This document shows, one piece after another, positions 45,558 to 55,200 of a DNA stretch of 64,000 bases. Position numbers and translations under genes: made by a program. Origin of the DNA: Phycisphaeraceae bacterium (GTDB taxonomy: Bacteria > Planctomycetota > Phycisphaerae > Phycisphaerales > Zrk34). The notes under the pieces were generated by a model. That model was not told the origin of the DNA and did no database searches. It was given only the letters and a program-made list of their open reading frames with translations. The DNA is taken from NCBI GenBank assembly GCA_028284925.1, contig JANQQT010000047.1, positions 1-64,000 on the forward strand. The letters run 5' to 3'. Each line of letters opens with the position of its first letter. Position 1 is the first letter of the stretch.

Positions 45558-47039
45558 TTGACGCGACTAGCCGAACAACAGCCAAACTTGGACAGGTCAA
45601 TCGAGACGTCCGTAGATCTAAGTGGCGTATCTTGTAAGACCAGGCCTGCGCAGACCGTATTGACACTCATAGCCAGCGATCTGATCGCGTTGAGTTTAGC
45701 TGGAGTTGGGGCATTCGCAATACGCTACCTAAGTGGCTTGATGTTTATGGAGAGACTACAGGAACCGTGGAAATACTGGGAACTTTGGCCGTTATTGGGT
45801 CTGTTTATCCCGGTGTATCTTCTTTCCCGGTTGTACCCCGGAATCATGGCACACCCGGGTATGGGGACGGCTGAGGAACTTCGTCGAACGTCCATGGCAA
45901 CATTGGTAGGCTTCAGCGTCCTAGGCGCATCCACATTCGTATTTCGTGGCGCCGAGGGATATTCGCGAGCCATATTCCTGACGGCATGGGCTCTGACTTT
46001 CTTTACTGTTCCCGTCTGTCGGGCGATTACACGATCCGTATTCGCACATCGCCCGTGGTGGGGTTACTCAGTAGTTGTATTGGGGTGCGAAAGAAATACC
46101 GAGGCCGTAATCAAATCCCTGCAGATTGAACCCCAACTTGGTATGAAGCCCGTCGCAATACTACACGATTCGGCAGAAGGCGAGATCCTCCCTGCATCCA
46201 TTCAAGACGTTCCGATTGTCGGCGATTTGGAACTGACGCCGGTGTTAAGTCGCGCAGCAGGACTGAAGTACGCCGTCGTCGCGCTACCACGAAGCCTGCA
46301 TGCCCGGCTATTTGAAATGAATCAGCCTCAGGGTCACGGATTTCCCCAATTGTTGTTTGTGCCTCGTTTGTTGGGTGAGGGATTGGGTGTCGAGGATATG
46401 GAAATTCGAGAGCGATTGCTCTTATCTGGCCCACGCTTCACAAAACGAACGATGGATCTAATACTCACTATCCTGTTTGGCCTGATCCTGGCGCCGTTTC
46501 TTGCATTAGTCGCAATTGCAATCAAGCTCGACTCAAAGGGAGGTGTGTTTTATGCACAGACGCGAGTTGGGCGCAACGGTCGATACTTCAAAGCATGGAA
46601 GTTCCGATCGATGGTCAATGACGCTGACGACGTACTCAAATCTTACCTTACCGCACATCCCGAATTACAGGAAGAGTGGGACGCCACACACAAATTAAAG
46701 GACGATCCGCGTGTAACGCATGTCGGACGACTCTTACGAAAAACAAGCCTCGACGAGTTGCCGCAGCTTTGGAACGTCTTAAAAGGAGAAATGAGTCTGA
46801 TTGGACCGCGAGCAATCGTGCACGATGAAATCAAACGATATGGTACGACCTTTTCTCTTTATCTGAAAACACGACCGGGCATGACAGGGCTCTGGCAGGT
46901 TTCCGGACGCAGTGATCGGACCTACCGGGAACGCGTGACACTGGACGCCTACTACGTTCGTAATTGGACGGTTTGGTTGGATCTCTACATTTTGGCACGC
47001 ACAATCAAGGTGGTATTGTTCGGCAAAGGCGCGTATTGA
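45558..47039 (+). CDS. Undecaprenyl-phosphate sugar phosphotransferase, WbaP-type
   Basis: This 493-residue membrane enzyme starts polymer synthesis by moving a sugar 1-phosphate (often galactose or glucose) from UDP-sugar to undecaprenyl phosphate. The N-terminal half has about four or five helices and a CoA-binding-like soluble domain ([13 protein letters not shown]). The C-terminal bacterial sugar transferase domain shows [54 protein letters not shown] and [11 protein letters not shown]. The start is TTG 45558 with AAGGA 10 nt upstream; no ATG lies before the first helix. The rest of a flippase/polymerase set is not in the window. Confidence 0.92.
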   Translation: MTRLAEQQPNLDRSIETSVDLSGVSCKTRPAQTVLTLIASDLIALSLAGVGAFAIRYLSGLMFMERLQEPWKYWELWPLLGLFIPVYLLSRLYPGIMAHPGMGTAEELRRTSMATLVGFSVLGASTFVFRGAEGYSRAIFLTAWALTFFTVPVCRAITRSVFAHRPWWGYSVVVLGCERNTEAVIKSLQIEPQLGMKPVAILHDSAEGEILPASIQDVPIVGDLELTPVLSRAAGLKYAVVALPRSLHARLFEMNQPQGHGFPQLLFVPRLLGEGLGVEDMEIRERLLLSGPRFTKRTMDLILTILFGLILAPFLALVAIAIKLDSKGGVFYAQTRVGRNGRYFKAWKFRSMVNDADDVLKSYLTAHPELQEEWDATHKLKDDPRVTHVGRLLRKTSLDELPQLWNVLKGEMSLIGPRAIVHDEIKRYGTTFSLYLKTRPGMTGLWQVSGRSDRTYRERVTLDAYYVRNWTVWLDLYILARTIKVVLFGKGAY

Positions 47040-47081
47040 GCATCATCAAACAGAGCATGAATTGGAACTTCGCCCTCTTAC

Positions 47082-48089
47082 TCACGCAATAATACCATTA
47101 ACAACGTTTCGCAATCTCTGGCCCGTTAGTGCGCGGTAGCAGGCCGAAGACGCCTTGTTGCGAATTTCTGCAAGTCCCTGTTCCGTATAGAACGCGGCAT
47201 GAGGATTGATAATGAGTCGATCATGCGCGGGATGATTGGGGTCTTTCCATGCAAGTATTAGGGAATCGTTATACTCAGGCGGCTCGTTCACCAGAACATC
47301 AAGCCCAACTCCGGCAAGATGACCGGATGCCAGAGCTTCAGGAATAGCGCAAGTGTCAACGATATCCCCACGCGCCGTATTGATTAGGATGGAACCCGGC
47401 TGAATCCTTCCAATCGTATGTGTATTCAAGAGTCCCCGCGTCTCCTCGGTAAGTGGGCAATGAAGGGACAAGACATAGGCTTGTGACAAAAGTTCATCCA
47501 GTGACTCCACGCGACGAATACCAAGTGCCTTGTCATACCCATCGTTGATATAAGGATCGTAGAAAGCGACATCCATCCCAATCGCCTTCGCCCTGATCGC
47601 AGCCGCCGACCCGATGCGACCAAGCCCCACAATCCCAAAAGTTCTTCCGCGCAATCTTTGAAGTGGCACTGCCTGAGTATACATCCATGGCCCACTATCA
47701 CATTGAAGCCGTGAATTATACAAGTGTATCCCGCGCGCAAGCGTCAACATCATTCCGATTGCCGTGTCAGCGACTTCCTCCGAACCATAATCCGGCACAT
47801 TGGCTACCGGGATATTGCATGAAGCAGCAAATTCATAATCCACATTATCAATCCCCACACCACATCGAACAATCAGCTTGCAATTCACAAGACACTTAAT
47901 GGTGCTTTGGGTAATCGAAAGATTATGGTAAAGCATGACCGCATCGGCATCATCGATCCGTCCTATGAGCTGCGACTCATCCGTAGCGTCAAACGCCACG
48001 ACTTCAGCCAATTCACCGAGGATCTTAATCTCAGGCGCCAGTTCGTCCGCGATGAAGTCTGCAATAACAACCTTGTATCTCTCGCTCAT
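47082..48089 (-). CDS. D-isomer specific 2-hydroxyacid dehydrogenase (C-terminal binding protein type)
   Basis: This NAD-dependent dehydrogenase of about 335 residues has the cofactor motif GIVGLGRIG, catalytic Arg in NTARGDIVD, Glu in VLVNEPPE and His in INPHAAFYTE. The C-terminal HPAHDRLIINPHAAF pattern is that of the CtBP/SerA-like branch. The substrate is a 2-hydroxyacid that cannot be defined here. ATG 48089 (MSERYKVVIADF) is preferred over the longer hydrophobic frame upstream. It faces the wbaP-type gene tail to tail, 42 nt apart. Confidence 0.9.
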   Translation of the reverse strand: MSERYKVVIADFIADELAPEIKILGELAEVVAFDATDESQLIGRIDDADAVMLYHNLSITQSTIKCLVNCKLIVRCGVGIDNVDYEFAASCNIPVANVPDYGSEEVADTAIGMMLTLARGIHLYNSRLQCDSGPWMYTQAVPLQRLRGRTFGIVGLGRIGSAAAIRAKAIGMDVAFYDPYINDGYDKALGIRRVESLDELLSQAYVLSLHCPLTEETRGLLNTHTIGRIQPGSILINTARGDIVDTCAIPEALASGHLAGVGLDVLVNEPPEYNDSLILAWKDPNHPAHDRLIINPHAAFYTEQGLAEIRNKASSACYRALTGQRLRNVVNGIIA

Positions 48090-48190
48090 ACTTGCCCTGC
48101 CCATACAAAAAATGAAAACCGAAAGAAGCCTACACCACGCCCACACACTCCACAAATCAGCCTAACCGGTAATCAAAGTACAAATAACAG

Positions 48191-49264
48191 TTACTTGCCA
48201 TCGTCAGAATTTCGAATCTGCTTTATCATCTGCTCGATGATCCATCGAATGTGAAAAACACTGGAGTAATGATCACCTGTAACCCAGTGGTGATGACTCT
48301 TCGGAATGGCCATCGCCGTAGCAAGCGCTTTCGCATTGGCGGTAGGAACAACCTGATCCGCCATCGCAGAAAATAACCAGGTACGTTTCGGATTCAGACG
48401 ATGAGCAAGGCGCGTCGGCTCAATTCGAAAACACAATTCTTTGAGTCGGTCACCTTTGAAGCCCGCCCGTTCAAGCGATTGGCGAATCCATTTCGCTTCG
48501 CGCTGCCCCGTCTGAAACATGTTAAACAAATTCCCGCCAGCCAGAACAATGAACGTATTGGCAAATGCGTTGTCCAGCGAGGCTACTGGCGTGGCGATAA
48601 AACCGCCGAGGCTCGTACCTTGAATAGATATACGCTTGGGATCAACGCCCGGAAGCGCCGCGATGGCATCGCGGGCTCTTCTCGCATCGGCAACCGCCTG
48701 AGTTGCGCGGGCAAAAAAACTCGCTCCATCAAAAAACGCCCCAGGTACTCTCCGACGACCATAACCCGGCATGTGAATTACAAAGACGTGTATCCCTCGT
48801 AAGTGAATTCCGCGGGCAAGCCCCCTGGCAATGATGAGTCGGGGATCAAGTGAGTGAAGCAAGAGTACGGCCGGACGACGTAAATCCAACTTCTGACCCT
48901 TTTGTGGCGATGCCCTATACCACTCCAGGTAAACAGCATCCGGCTTGGGTTGCTTGGGGTTATTCTTATTCTTAATCGCCAAATCGGGACGGGGCGAGGG
49001 ATAGGAAACAATTGATTGACCCGTTCTTCTTCCGTCGCGGTTTGGTGTTACGGTGATGCTGAACTCACCAGTTTTGTAATTGAATTCATTTAGTGCTTTC
49101 CGAACATCGGGAGATTGATCTTTCGTTGCCTTAACACTAAACGTATCCATGGCCTTGTAGACCTTAGCCGAAACATCTTCCTCTTCCGCATACGTAAGAC
49201 ACGAATCGATCCCCCAAAACCAGGCAATGCAAAATACCGAAACGATGCCAATTTGCCGAATCAT
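48191..49264 (-). CDS. Exported alpha/beta hydrolase
   Basis: This 357-residue alpha/beta hydrolase has a signal peptide (IGIVSVFCIAWFWGIDSCLTY). The nucleophile is in GTSLGGF, a likely Asp in SAMADQVVP and a His near VTGDHYSS. A LLLHSLDPR-type oxyanion region and the HVFVIHMPGYGRR strand complete the fold. It may cleave an ester in the periplasm, but the substrate is unknown. It is a single gene; the next upstream gene ends 117 nt before it. Confidence 0.82.
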   Translation of the reverse strand: MIRQIGIVSVFCIAWFWGIDSCLTYAEEEDVSAKVYKAMDTFSVKATKDQSPDVRKALNEFNYKTGEFSITVTPNRDGRRTGQSIVSYPSPRPDLAIKNKNNPKQPKPDAVYLEWYRASPQKGQKLDLRRPAVLLLHSLDPRLIIARGLARGIHLRGIHVFVIHMPGYGRRRVPGAFFDGASFFARATQAVADARRARDAIAALPGVDPKRISIQGTSLGGFIATPVASLDNAFANTFIVLAGGNLFNMFQTGQREAKWIRQSLERAGFKGDRLKELCFRIEPTRLAHRLNPKRTWLFSAMADQVVPTANAKALATAMAIPKSHHHWVTGDHYSSVFHIRWIIEQMIKQIRNSDDGK

Positions 49265-49380
49265 GAAAACCGCTCCGATCTATTTGCCACAATGCCTGAC
49301 GCATACAAGCGAAGTTTCAATTCTATTCGCCAACCCTATCAATGCCTGCAAACCACGATAATCACCACCGCACATGACGC

Positions 49381-49998
49381 TTATTTCGCAGTGGTTTTTA
49401 CCTGCCCTTCTCGCGTGGGCGGAGTACAACGCTTAAGTTTCCTCCTTGAGCAATTCGGAAATTCGTCAACCAGAGCATCCTTTCTATTCCGAATCTTCTC
49501 CTTCCCTTGATCACTTCTTCTGTGATACCAGGCGTCTTCACCAGGTAACTGAAACATGATCGGCGGGGTGATGACGTTCTCCACCTCGTTGCGAATCCGT
49601 TCCGCATCTTCATCTGTAGCGGCGTCCTGCTGTAGCAGGGTAATGTATTCTTCAATTTCACCCTGGCTGGCGAAACGTTCAATCCACCCCAACTTGCGAT
49701 TACCCTCAGAACAATCGCTACACGAATACATCACCGCACGGTAGAGTGTCTTGCCATCCTTTTCGATAGGCAGCTCCTTCAATGCAACATCTGCTATCGA
49801 AATCACCTCCGTATCCGGATCGTAATAGTAATCCTGAGCAAACTGTACCGTCGCCGTTTTGATATCTGGACCACCAGGGAAAAACAGCATTACAAGGCGA
49901 CCGAACGCAAGCAAGACGACCAGCCCAATAATACCGAAAAAGATACCCGGCTTATCTTCCTTAAATGAAACTATCTTCTCACGAATGTTGTCCAGCAT
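49381..49998 (-). CDS. Hypothetical single-pass membrane protein
   Basis: This 205-residue protein has no family I recognise. A short basic N-terminus is followed by one membrane helix (GIFFGIIGLVVLLAFGRLVM). A mainly acidic outer domain contains a CSDC pair after YRAVMYS, and a strongly basic tail (RRKLKRC) ends the protein. The CxxC pair could bind metal or be redox-active. It lies in line between sppA and the hydrolase gene, with the same orientation. Confidence 0.7.
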   Translation of the reverse strand: MLDNIREKIVSFKEDKPGIFFGIIGLVVLLAFGRLVMLFFPGGPDIKTATVQFAQDYYYDPDTEVISIADVALKELPIEKDGKTLYRAVMYSCSDCSEGNRKLGWIERFASQGEIEEYITLLQQDAATDEDAERIRNEVENVITPPIMFQLPGEDAWYHRRSDQGKEKIRNRKDALVDEFPNCSRRKLKRCTPPTREGQVKTTAK

Positions 49999-50098
49999 AT
50001 TTTCTTTCCAAGGATTACTTGTAATCGGATAGTCTTAAACCAATCCGTGTGGTCCATACTTCTGACAGAATAAACTCCCGCCAATTCATTACTCCATA

Positions 50099-51328
50099 TC
50101 AATAAGGCATGAGGAGCATCATTCTTGGGGCGCCCAGTTCATGTGCCCAGGCTCGAACTTTTTCTGGATTGACTTCAAGCGAGCGATCCAACTCAATGCG
50201 CAAATCCGTCGCGCTGGAACCAACAGATTGAGTCGACGACCTCGCCATGAGGGACGATAGCAATCCCGTTCGCGCGACATACGTCACGATCTGGGGCCTC
50301 TTAACCGTAAACAAGCCTTCTTTCTTAACCAAATGTTCTATTGCATCGTCAAGATAGCCAATATCATCCACCAATCCGTTTTCTTTGGCGGTCTCGTTAA
50401 CATATATGTCACCCTTCGCCACCTCCATAACGCCTTCTCGGTCCAGATCCTTCCGCCCGTCATCCACGATGGATACAAAGCGTTCCTGAATGTAATCAAG
50501 CTGAATCCGAAACTTATCTTCCGCCTTTTTCCCTTCCCAGGGCAAAAATGGCGACCCCGTAGTCTTGTGGTCCTTAGCCGCGGTGGAGGTAATGAAATGC
50601 GGCTCAATACCATTGTTGGTAATCAGCTTGTTGATGTTATAAGCCATCGCCACAACACCAATTGAGCCGGTCTGGCCCGTCGGCTCGGCATATATATGGT
50701 CGGCGAAACACGAAACGTAATATCCACCGCTCGCCGCAAGATATCCGTAACTGGCAACAACCGGCACTTCCTTCACCTTCTTTAACTTCAACAACTCCTT
50801 ACGAATTAAATCGGACGCGTTAACTCCCCCACCGGGACTCTCCACTCTGAGTATGACAGCCTTGATCGTGTCATCAGTCAGAACTTCACGAACGGCAAGC
50901 CGCACATAACCGGCCGTATCACTTGTAATTATCCCCCGAATCGGAATAATTGCGACACGTTCGCTCGCTTCACCGCTCTGATACACGGATTCAGATAAGA
51001 CGGAGTTTTGAGACAAGATCGAAAAAATCGCGACATAAAAGCCAAGAACAAAAATGCCCAGAGCTCCAAAAATAAGCGTGAGAACTTTTCGCAAGCCCCC
51101 ACGCGGTGGTGGCTGCATCATGGGATACGGCATGGGCACATTCGGAGGAGGAGGCGGTGGCGGTGTGGCCGAAGCCACGGGATCAACAGGCGTTCGAGGC
51201 GAAGGCTCAGGTTCAGAAACCGAGTCCAGCAAGACATCATCACCAACCTTGGGAGGTACGTCTTCAGATTTTTGAGGGCCAGATGGTGTAGGGGGTATAG
51301 ATGGTTCGGGGGGCGTGTCGGTCATCAC
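50099..51328 (-). CDS. sppA: Signal peptide peptidase SppA (S49 family)
   Basis: This 409-residue membrane-anchored serine protease degrades leftover signal peptides and membrane fragments. A proline-rich cytoplasmic N-terminus (about 75 residues) precedes one helix (VLTLIFGALGIFVLGFYVAIF). The ESPGGGVNASD block, catalytic serine in AASGGYYVS and catalytic lysine in TAAKDHKTTGSPF are as in the short (36-kDa type) SppA that works as an oligomer. Two adjacent ATGs begin the frame. Confidence 0.92.
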   Translation of the reverse strand: MMTDTPPEPSIPPTPSGPQKSEDVPPKVGDDVLLDSVSEPEPSPRTPVDPVASATPPPPPPPNVPMPYPMMQPPPRGGLRKVLTLIFGALGIFVLGFYVAIFSILSQNSVLSESVYQSGEASERVAIIPIRGIITSDTAGYVRLAVREVLTDDTIKAVILRVESPGGGVNASDLIRKELLKLKKVKEVPVVASYGYLAASGGYYVSCFADHIYAEPTGQTGSIGVVAMAYNINKLITNNGIEPHFITSTAAKDHKTTGSPFLPWEGKKAEDKFRIQLDYIQERFVSIVDDGRKDLDREGVMEVAKGDIYVNETAKENGLVDDIGYLDDAIEHLVKKEGLFTVKRPQIVTYVARTGLLSSLMARSSTQSVGSSATDLRIELDRSLEVNPEKVRAWAHELGAPRMMLLMPY

Positions 51329-51542
51329 ATGCCTCTCTTAACATTGCGGTTTGAAGCGGATTTCGGCGGCCTTCCATGGCTTCCGCCAATCCGCGATCTG
51401 AATAGGAGTAGTATAGAAGGATAATACAGCCCGGACTTTTTTGCCAAGACCAATCGTTAGGATGCGAATTCAAGAACGTCCGACCGATCTGAAACGCTCC
51501 ACCGCTTGGCATATACGTCGGTAATCTGTACGATAGCACATC

Positions 51543-52412
51543 ATGGGAAAACATTTACATATCGATGCATTCGCTGGGATTGCGGGCGACATGTTTCTGG
51601 GGGCGTGTGTCGACTTGGGGGCTTCGTTGGAAGAAATTGACGCCGCCCTAAAACCGCTGCCCGTCAAATTGCCCTATAGAATCACCGTGATGCAAACACA
51701 CCGTCACGCCATAGGCGCCACCGATTTAAAGGTGATCGTTGGAAATGAGAAGGAAGATGCGACAATCGACAATGACGATCATTCGCACGACCATAACCAT
51801 TCACACGATCACTCACATGGTCATGACCATACACACAGCCATTCGCACAATCAGGCCGGAATAGGCCATGCGCATCATCACAAGCATCACACCGGGTACC
51901 GCCAGATCATGGATATGATTGATCAGTTGGATACAACGGATCGGGCGAAAGACCGGGCGCGAGCAATCGTAACACACATCGGAAAAGCCGAAGCACATGT
52001 TCATCGCGTGTCCCTGGAAACAGTTCATTTCCATGAGGTCGGCGCAGTTGACAGTATTGTCGATATGCTGGGATCAGCGATAGCTCTGGAACTCCTGGAA
52101 GTCGACACGGCCACCTCTTCCGCGCTGCCAATCGGTTTCGGATTCGTACAATGTGACCATGGACGAATGCCTTTGCCCGCCCCGGCGACCGCCGAAATAC
52201 TCAAATCCGTGCCGCATTATGGTGTAGATCGAGAAGGTGAAACCGTCACTCCCACAGGCGCCGCCATTGTCGCCGCCATCGCCAATAAATTCGGAAGAAT
52301 GCCCGCCATGTGCGTAGACAACGTCGGATACGGTGCGGGAGACCGCGATACTGCCGACGTCCCGAACTTATTGCGGCTTCACTTAGGCAATAGAATTAGT
52401 GGTGCGGTGTGA
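51543..52412 (+). CDS. larC: LarC-type nickel-pincer cofactor protein, N-terminal part only
   Basis: LarC inserts nickel into the pincer cofactor of lactate racemase-type enzymes. This 289-residue protein has the N-terminal LarC domain: HIDAFAGIAGDMFLGACVDLG, a histidine-rich loop (about residues 80-118, many HSHDH units), ETVHFHEVGAVDSIVDMLG and PTGAAIVAAIA. It ends at the point (NLLRLHLGN) where full LarC, about 400 residues, continues into the C-terminal domain. Only 27 nt separate the stop from the next gene, so no second half follows in any frame. No larB, larE or larA is in the window. Confidence 0.85.
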   Translation: MGKHLHIDAFAGIAGDMFLGACVDLGASLEEIDAALKPLPVKLPYRITVMQTHRHAIGATDLKVIVGNEKEDATIDNDDHSHDHNHSHDHSHGHDHTHSHSHNQAGIGHAHHHKHHTGYRQIMDMIDQLDTTDRAKDRARAIVTHIGKAEAHVHRVSLETVHFHEVGAVDSIVDMLGSAIALELLEVDTATSSALPIGFGFVQCDHGRMPLPAPATAEILKSVPHYGVDREGETVTPTGAAIVAAIANKFGRMPAMCVDNVGYGAGDRDTADVPNLLRLHLGNRISGAV

Positions 52413-52439
52413 GCATGGTTTCGGGTTTGAAGAATTCTC

Positions 52440-53396
52440 ATGAGTCAGTACGCTGCAACCATTGAAGACATTCGGGATGCCGCAAACCGAATAAGAGGCG
52501 TCGCACACCGAACACCGGTGATGACTAACAAAGCACTGGATACCGCTTCAGGAAAATCACTTTTCCTAAAATGTGAAAACCTCCAGAAAGTCGGTGCATT
52601 CAAATTTCGCGGGGCTCTAAACGCGGTGTCGCGTCTGACGGACGAGCATGCAGATCGCGGCGTGGTCACGCATAGCTCTGGCAATCACGCGCAGGCACTG
52701 GCATTGGCGGCGCGTTCGCGAGGAATTCCTGCTTACATCGTCATGCCCATCAGTGCCCCAGAAATAAAACGCCGTGCGGTGGAGGGATATGGCGGAAAGA
52801 TTTTTGAATGCGAAGCGAATCTCCACGCGCGTGAAGAGACGGCGAAACGTGTCGTCAAAGAGACCGGAGGAACATTCATCCATCCTTATGACCATCCCGA
52901 CATCATCGCAGGACAGGGAACTACTGCCTTGGAGCTTATGGAACAGACGCCCGATCTGGATGCGATCATTGCACCAATCGGCGGTGGAGGCCTGGTCTCC
53001 GGCATAAGTATCGCTCTGGCGGCCCTGCAACCTAAAACACGCATGTTCGCGGCGGAACCGGCGGGAGCGGACGACGCAGCCCGGTCACTTGCATCAGGTC
53101 ATCTGACAAAACAAAATAGCCCCGACACCATCGCGGACGGTTTGCTGACCAGCCTGGGCGATTTAACGTGGCCCATCGTTCGCGACCATGTCGAGCACAT
53201 CATCACGGTAAGTGAGAAGCAAATCACCGAAGCCATGCGCCTGGTGTGGGAACGAACAAAACTCATCATTGAACCCAGCTCCGCAGTCGCCGTAGCTGCC
53301 ACCTTGGATGACACTTTCAAGGCTCTAAAAAATATCAAGCGTGTGGGAGTCATCATTTCCGGAGGCAACGTCAATCTTGATCAATTGCCCTGGTGA
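52440..53396 (+). CDS. PLP-dependent threonine/serine dehydratase family enzyme
   Basis: This 318-residue fold-type II PLP enzyme resembles catabolic threonine ammonia-lyase and serine racemase. The PLP lysine is Lys55 in GAFKFRGA, the substrate loop is SSGNHAQALA, and the phosphate cup is GGGGLVSG. It has no C-terminal ACT regulatory domain, so it is not the biosynthetic IlvA type. It follows the larC-type gene by 27 nt and may be co-transcribed. Lyase and racemase activities cannot be told apart by sequence here. Confidence 0.9.
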   Translation: MSQYAATIEDIRDAANRIRGVAHRTPVMTNKALDTASGKSLFLKCENLQKVGAFKFRGALNAVSRLTDEHADRGVVTHSSGNHAQALALAARSRGIPAYIVMPISAPEIKRRAVEGYGGKIFECEANLHAREETAKRVVKETGGTFIHPYDHPDIIAGQGTTALELMEQTPDLDAIIAPIGGGGLVSGISIALAALQPKTRMFAAEPAGADDAARSLASGHLTKQNSPDTIADGLLTSLGDLTWPIVRDHVEHIITVSEKQITEAMRLVWERTKLIIEPSSAVAVAATLDDTFKALKNIKRVGVIISGGNVNLDQLPW

Positions 53397-53508
53397 AATC
53401 AGGCCTTTGAAGCTTAAGGGAGCTAGAGTTATCGGAGCTTTTATCTCCCATTGAGTTCTGGTATACTCGTTTTCTCAATAGAGCGGAGACAATCTGGAGT
53501 GACGCAGC

Positions 53509-54093
53509 ATGTGGCGAAAAGTAGCATGGATATTTGTGTGGACGACACTGGCTTTCTGGTATGGCTGTTCCGCTACGCCCAATCAACCCTACGCGGTTCA
53601 TCCTGATGCGAACGAACTGTTTCCCGTAACGCCAACAACGAGCGAGCCTTTAGATAATAAAGCCGCGAAACCGTCAATCGCTGGCTTGGAACGCGACAAC
53701 TGGCGTCCGGTAACCGTTGATGTCTACAGCGGAGCCGTAGCGCATCACCCAGTCTATTTCACGGATAAGTACGCATTTGGCACCCACTGGCGTGTCACAC
53801 AAGATCGCCAGGTCGCGCTTACACTACAGGGCGATATCGATAACGAGGCCGCTGCAGTAACGGCCGGCGCATACGACGACGATTCCGGCGGATTCGGCGA
53901 CGGGTTCTGGGGAACAATGAAATTTGCCCTCGACACCGCGGCTCTCCCGTATCGGTTTATCAAGGATCCCGGAGGCCGATTGCATTACACGGAAGGATTG
54001 GAAAAAGCTCCGCCAGCAAAGAAATCAGCCCATCGACAGACCAATAACTCCCATAACGAGAAAAAGAACGCCGAACCAGAAGAAAAGAAGTAA
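53509..54093 (+). CDS. Hypothetical exported protein, probable lipoprotein
   Basis: This 194-residue protein has a short signal segment (VAWIFVWTTLAFWYGC) that ends in a Cys with an imperfect lipobox. The mature part begins with a disordered Pro/Thr-rich stretch and contains ERDNWRPVTVDVYSGAVAHHP and a later GGFGDGFWGTMKFALDTA block. The C-terminus is Lys/Glu/Asn-rich and probably disordered. I do not recognise the family. A terminator lies 90 nt downstream. Confidence 0.72.
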   Translation: MWRKVAWIFVWTTLAFWYGCSATPNQPYAVHPDANELFPVTPTTSEPLDNKAAKPSIAGLERDNWRPVTVDVYSGAVAHHPVYFTDKYAFGTHWRVTQDRQVALTLQGDIDNEAAAVTAGAYDDDSGGFGDGFWGTMKFALDTAALPYRFIKDPGGRLHYTEGLEKAPPAKKSAHRQTNNSHNEKKNAEPEEKK

Positions 54094-54182
54094 GCAGATT
54101 TCCACATGACTTAGTAGAACAAGCAGGTAACCTGCCTTAGTAGTATCCAAAATCCTACCGAAAATTGAATTGTTCCGTCGAT

Positions 54183-54207
54183 AAACCACGTGTAAGCGTG
54201 GTTTTTT
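54183..54207 (+). terminator. Intrinsic terminator before the DUF547 gene
   Basis: AAACCACG at 54183-54190 pairs perfectly with CGTGGTTT at 54197-54204 and T residues continue to 54207. It ends the lipoprotein transcript. It also lies inside the upstream extension of the next reading frame, which supports the later start at 54225. Confidence 0.8.
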
Positions 54208-54224
54208 GCTATGGAGAGGTCAAA

Positions 54225-55151
54225 GTGATACGAATCCCTCAACTCCAGATTAAATGGAAACACTTGGGCCAAGCTACAATCGTCATTCCCCTATTTTTCA
54301 TAACAATGTCCGGATGTGGCTCATCCGTAACCGTCGAAGAAGATACCAATAACTCGAAAGACGGCAAGGCAACCACCAAACAGACGCCCGTCGTAAATGC
54401 TGACGGAAAATCCAGTGGGGCGCATTCCAATGCAAACAACGCCGCCAACAGTACGAACAAGCCAAAACTCGTCCCAATTCAGGAGATCAATCGCCAATGG
54501 GCAAATGTTCTCTCGGCTTGCGTGTCACCACAAGACGGGGCCATTCGACTCAAGAACTTGTCGTCTCAAACCTCAAACCTGAACGCGATTCTGAAAGCCG
54601 TTGCAGCCAAACGAACTTTCGACAATGACAAGCAGCATCTGGCATTCCTGATCAACAGCTACAACATATTCGTCATTTCCCAACTGGCAGAATACCCATT
54701 CGCACGCAATGTCCGACAAATCGAAGGCTTTTACAATCGCCGGACATTCAAACTCTTGGGTGAGAAGCGTACGCTCAATGTGATACGCGATGGACTGGTT
54801 CGCAATAGCGGTGACCCGCGCGGACTAATTGCGCTATTCAGCGGATCGATCGGATCGCCACCAATTAGCATCCGCCCCTATGACGGCAAAAGCCTCGACA
54901 ATCAACTCGACGCGCAATGTACGCGTTTCGTCAATAGCGCTATCCATAACACCGCGCTATCCGGAACCCTGCTTCTCTCGAAATTACTTAAATGGTTTGA
55001 AAAGGATTTTGACGGCCTGCCATTCAACGGCATCGTCGGATTTCTGAAACACTATGCCAAGAGCGGATCGCGACTTGAATCCTACTTAAAAGATGAAGGA
55101 CGGCCTAACGTGACATTCATCGAATTCAACTGGAGCGTCAACACCCGATAG
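54225..55151 (+). CDS. DUF547 domain protein, probable lipoprotein
   Basis: This protein has about 308 residues. A signal segment (QATIVIPLFFITMSGCGSS) ends in a probable lipid-anchored Cys, and a disordered Asn/Ser/Lys-rich linker follows. The DUF547 domain shows the core HLAFLINSYNIFVISQL (family pattern AFWINxYNxLxI), then YNRRTFKLLG and a C-terminal SGSRLESYL block. The function of DUF547 is not established. GTG 54225 is chosen because GGAGAGG lies 5 nt upstream and a terminator occupies the longer frame. It faces asnB tail to tail, 49 nt away. Confidence 0.82.
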   Translation: MIRIPQLQIKWKHLGQATIVIPLFFITMSGCGSSVTVEEDTNNSKDGKATTKQTPVVNADGKSSGAHSNANNAANSTNKPKLVPIQEINRQWANVLSACVSPQDGAIRLKNLSSQTSNLNAILKAVAAKRTFDNDKQHLAFLINSYNIFVISQLAEYPFARNVRQIEGFYNRRTFKLLGEKRTLNVIRDGLVRNSGDPRGLIALFSGSIGSPPISIRPYDGKSLDNQLDAQCTRFVNSAIHNTALSGTLLLSKLLKWFEKDFDGLPFNGIVGFLKHYAKSGSRLESYLKDEGRPNVTFIEFNWSVNTR

Positions 55152-55200
55152 CCCGCAAACAACACATCACATTCCCCCATACCGTCCCACCATCTACCTT

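Noticed and set aside
52380-52440. Programmed frameshift joining a LarC2 half, as in Lactiplantibacillus
   Set aside because: The PLP enzyme gene starts 28 nt after the stop, so there is no room for a second LarC domain.
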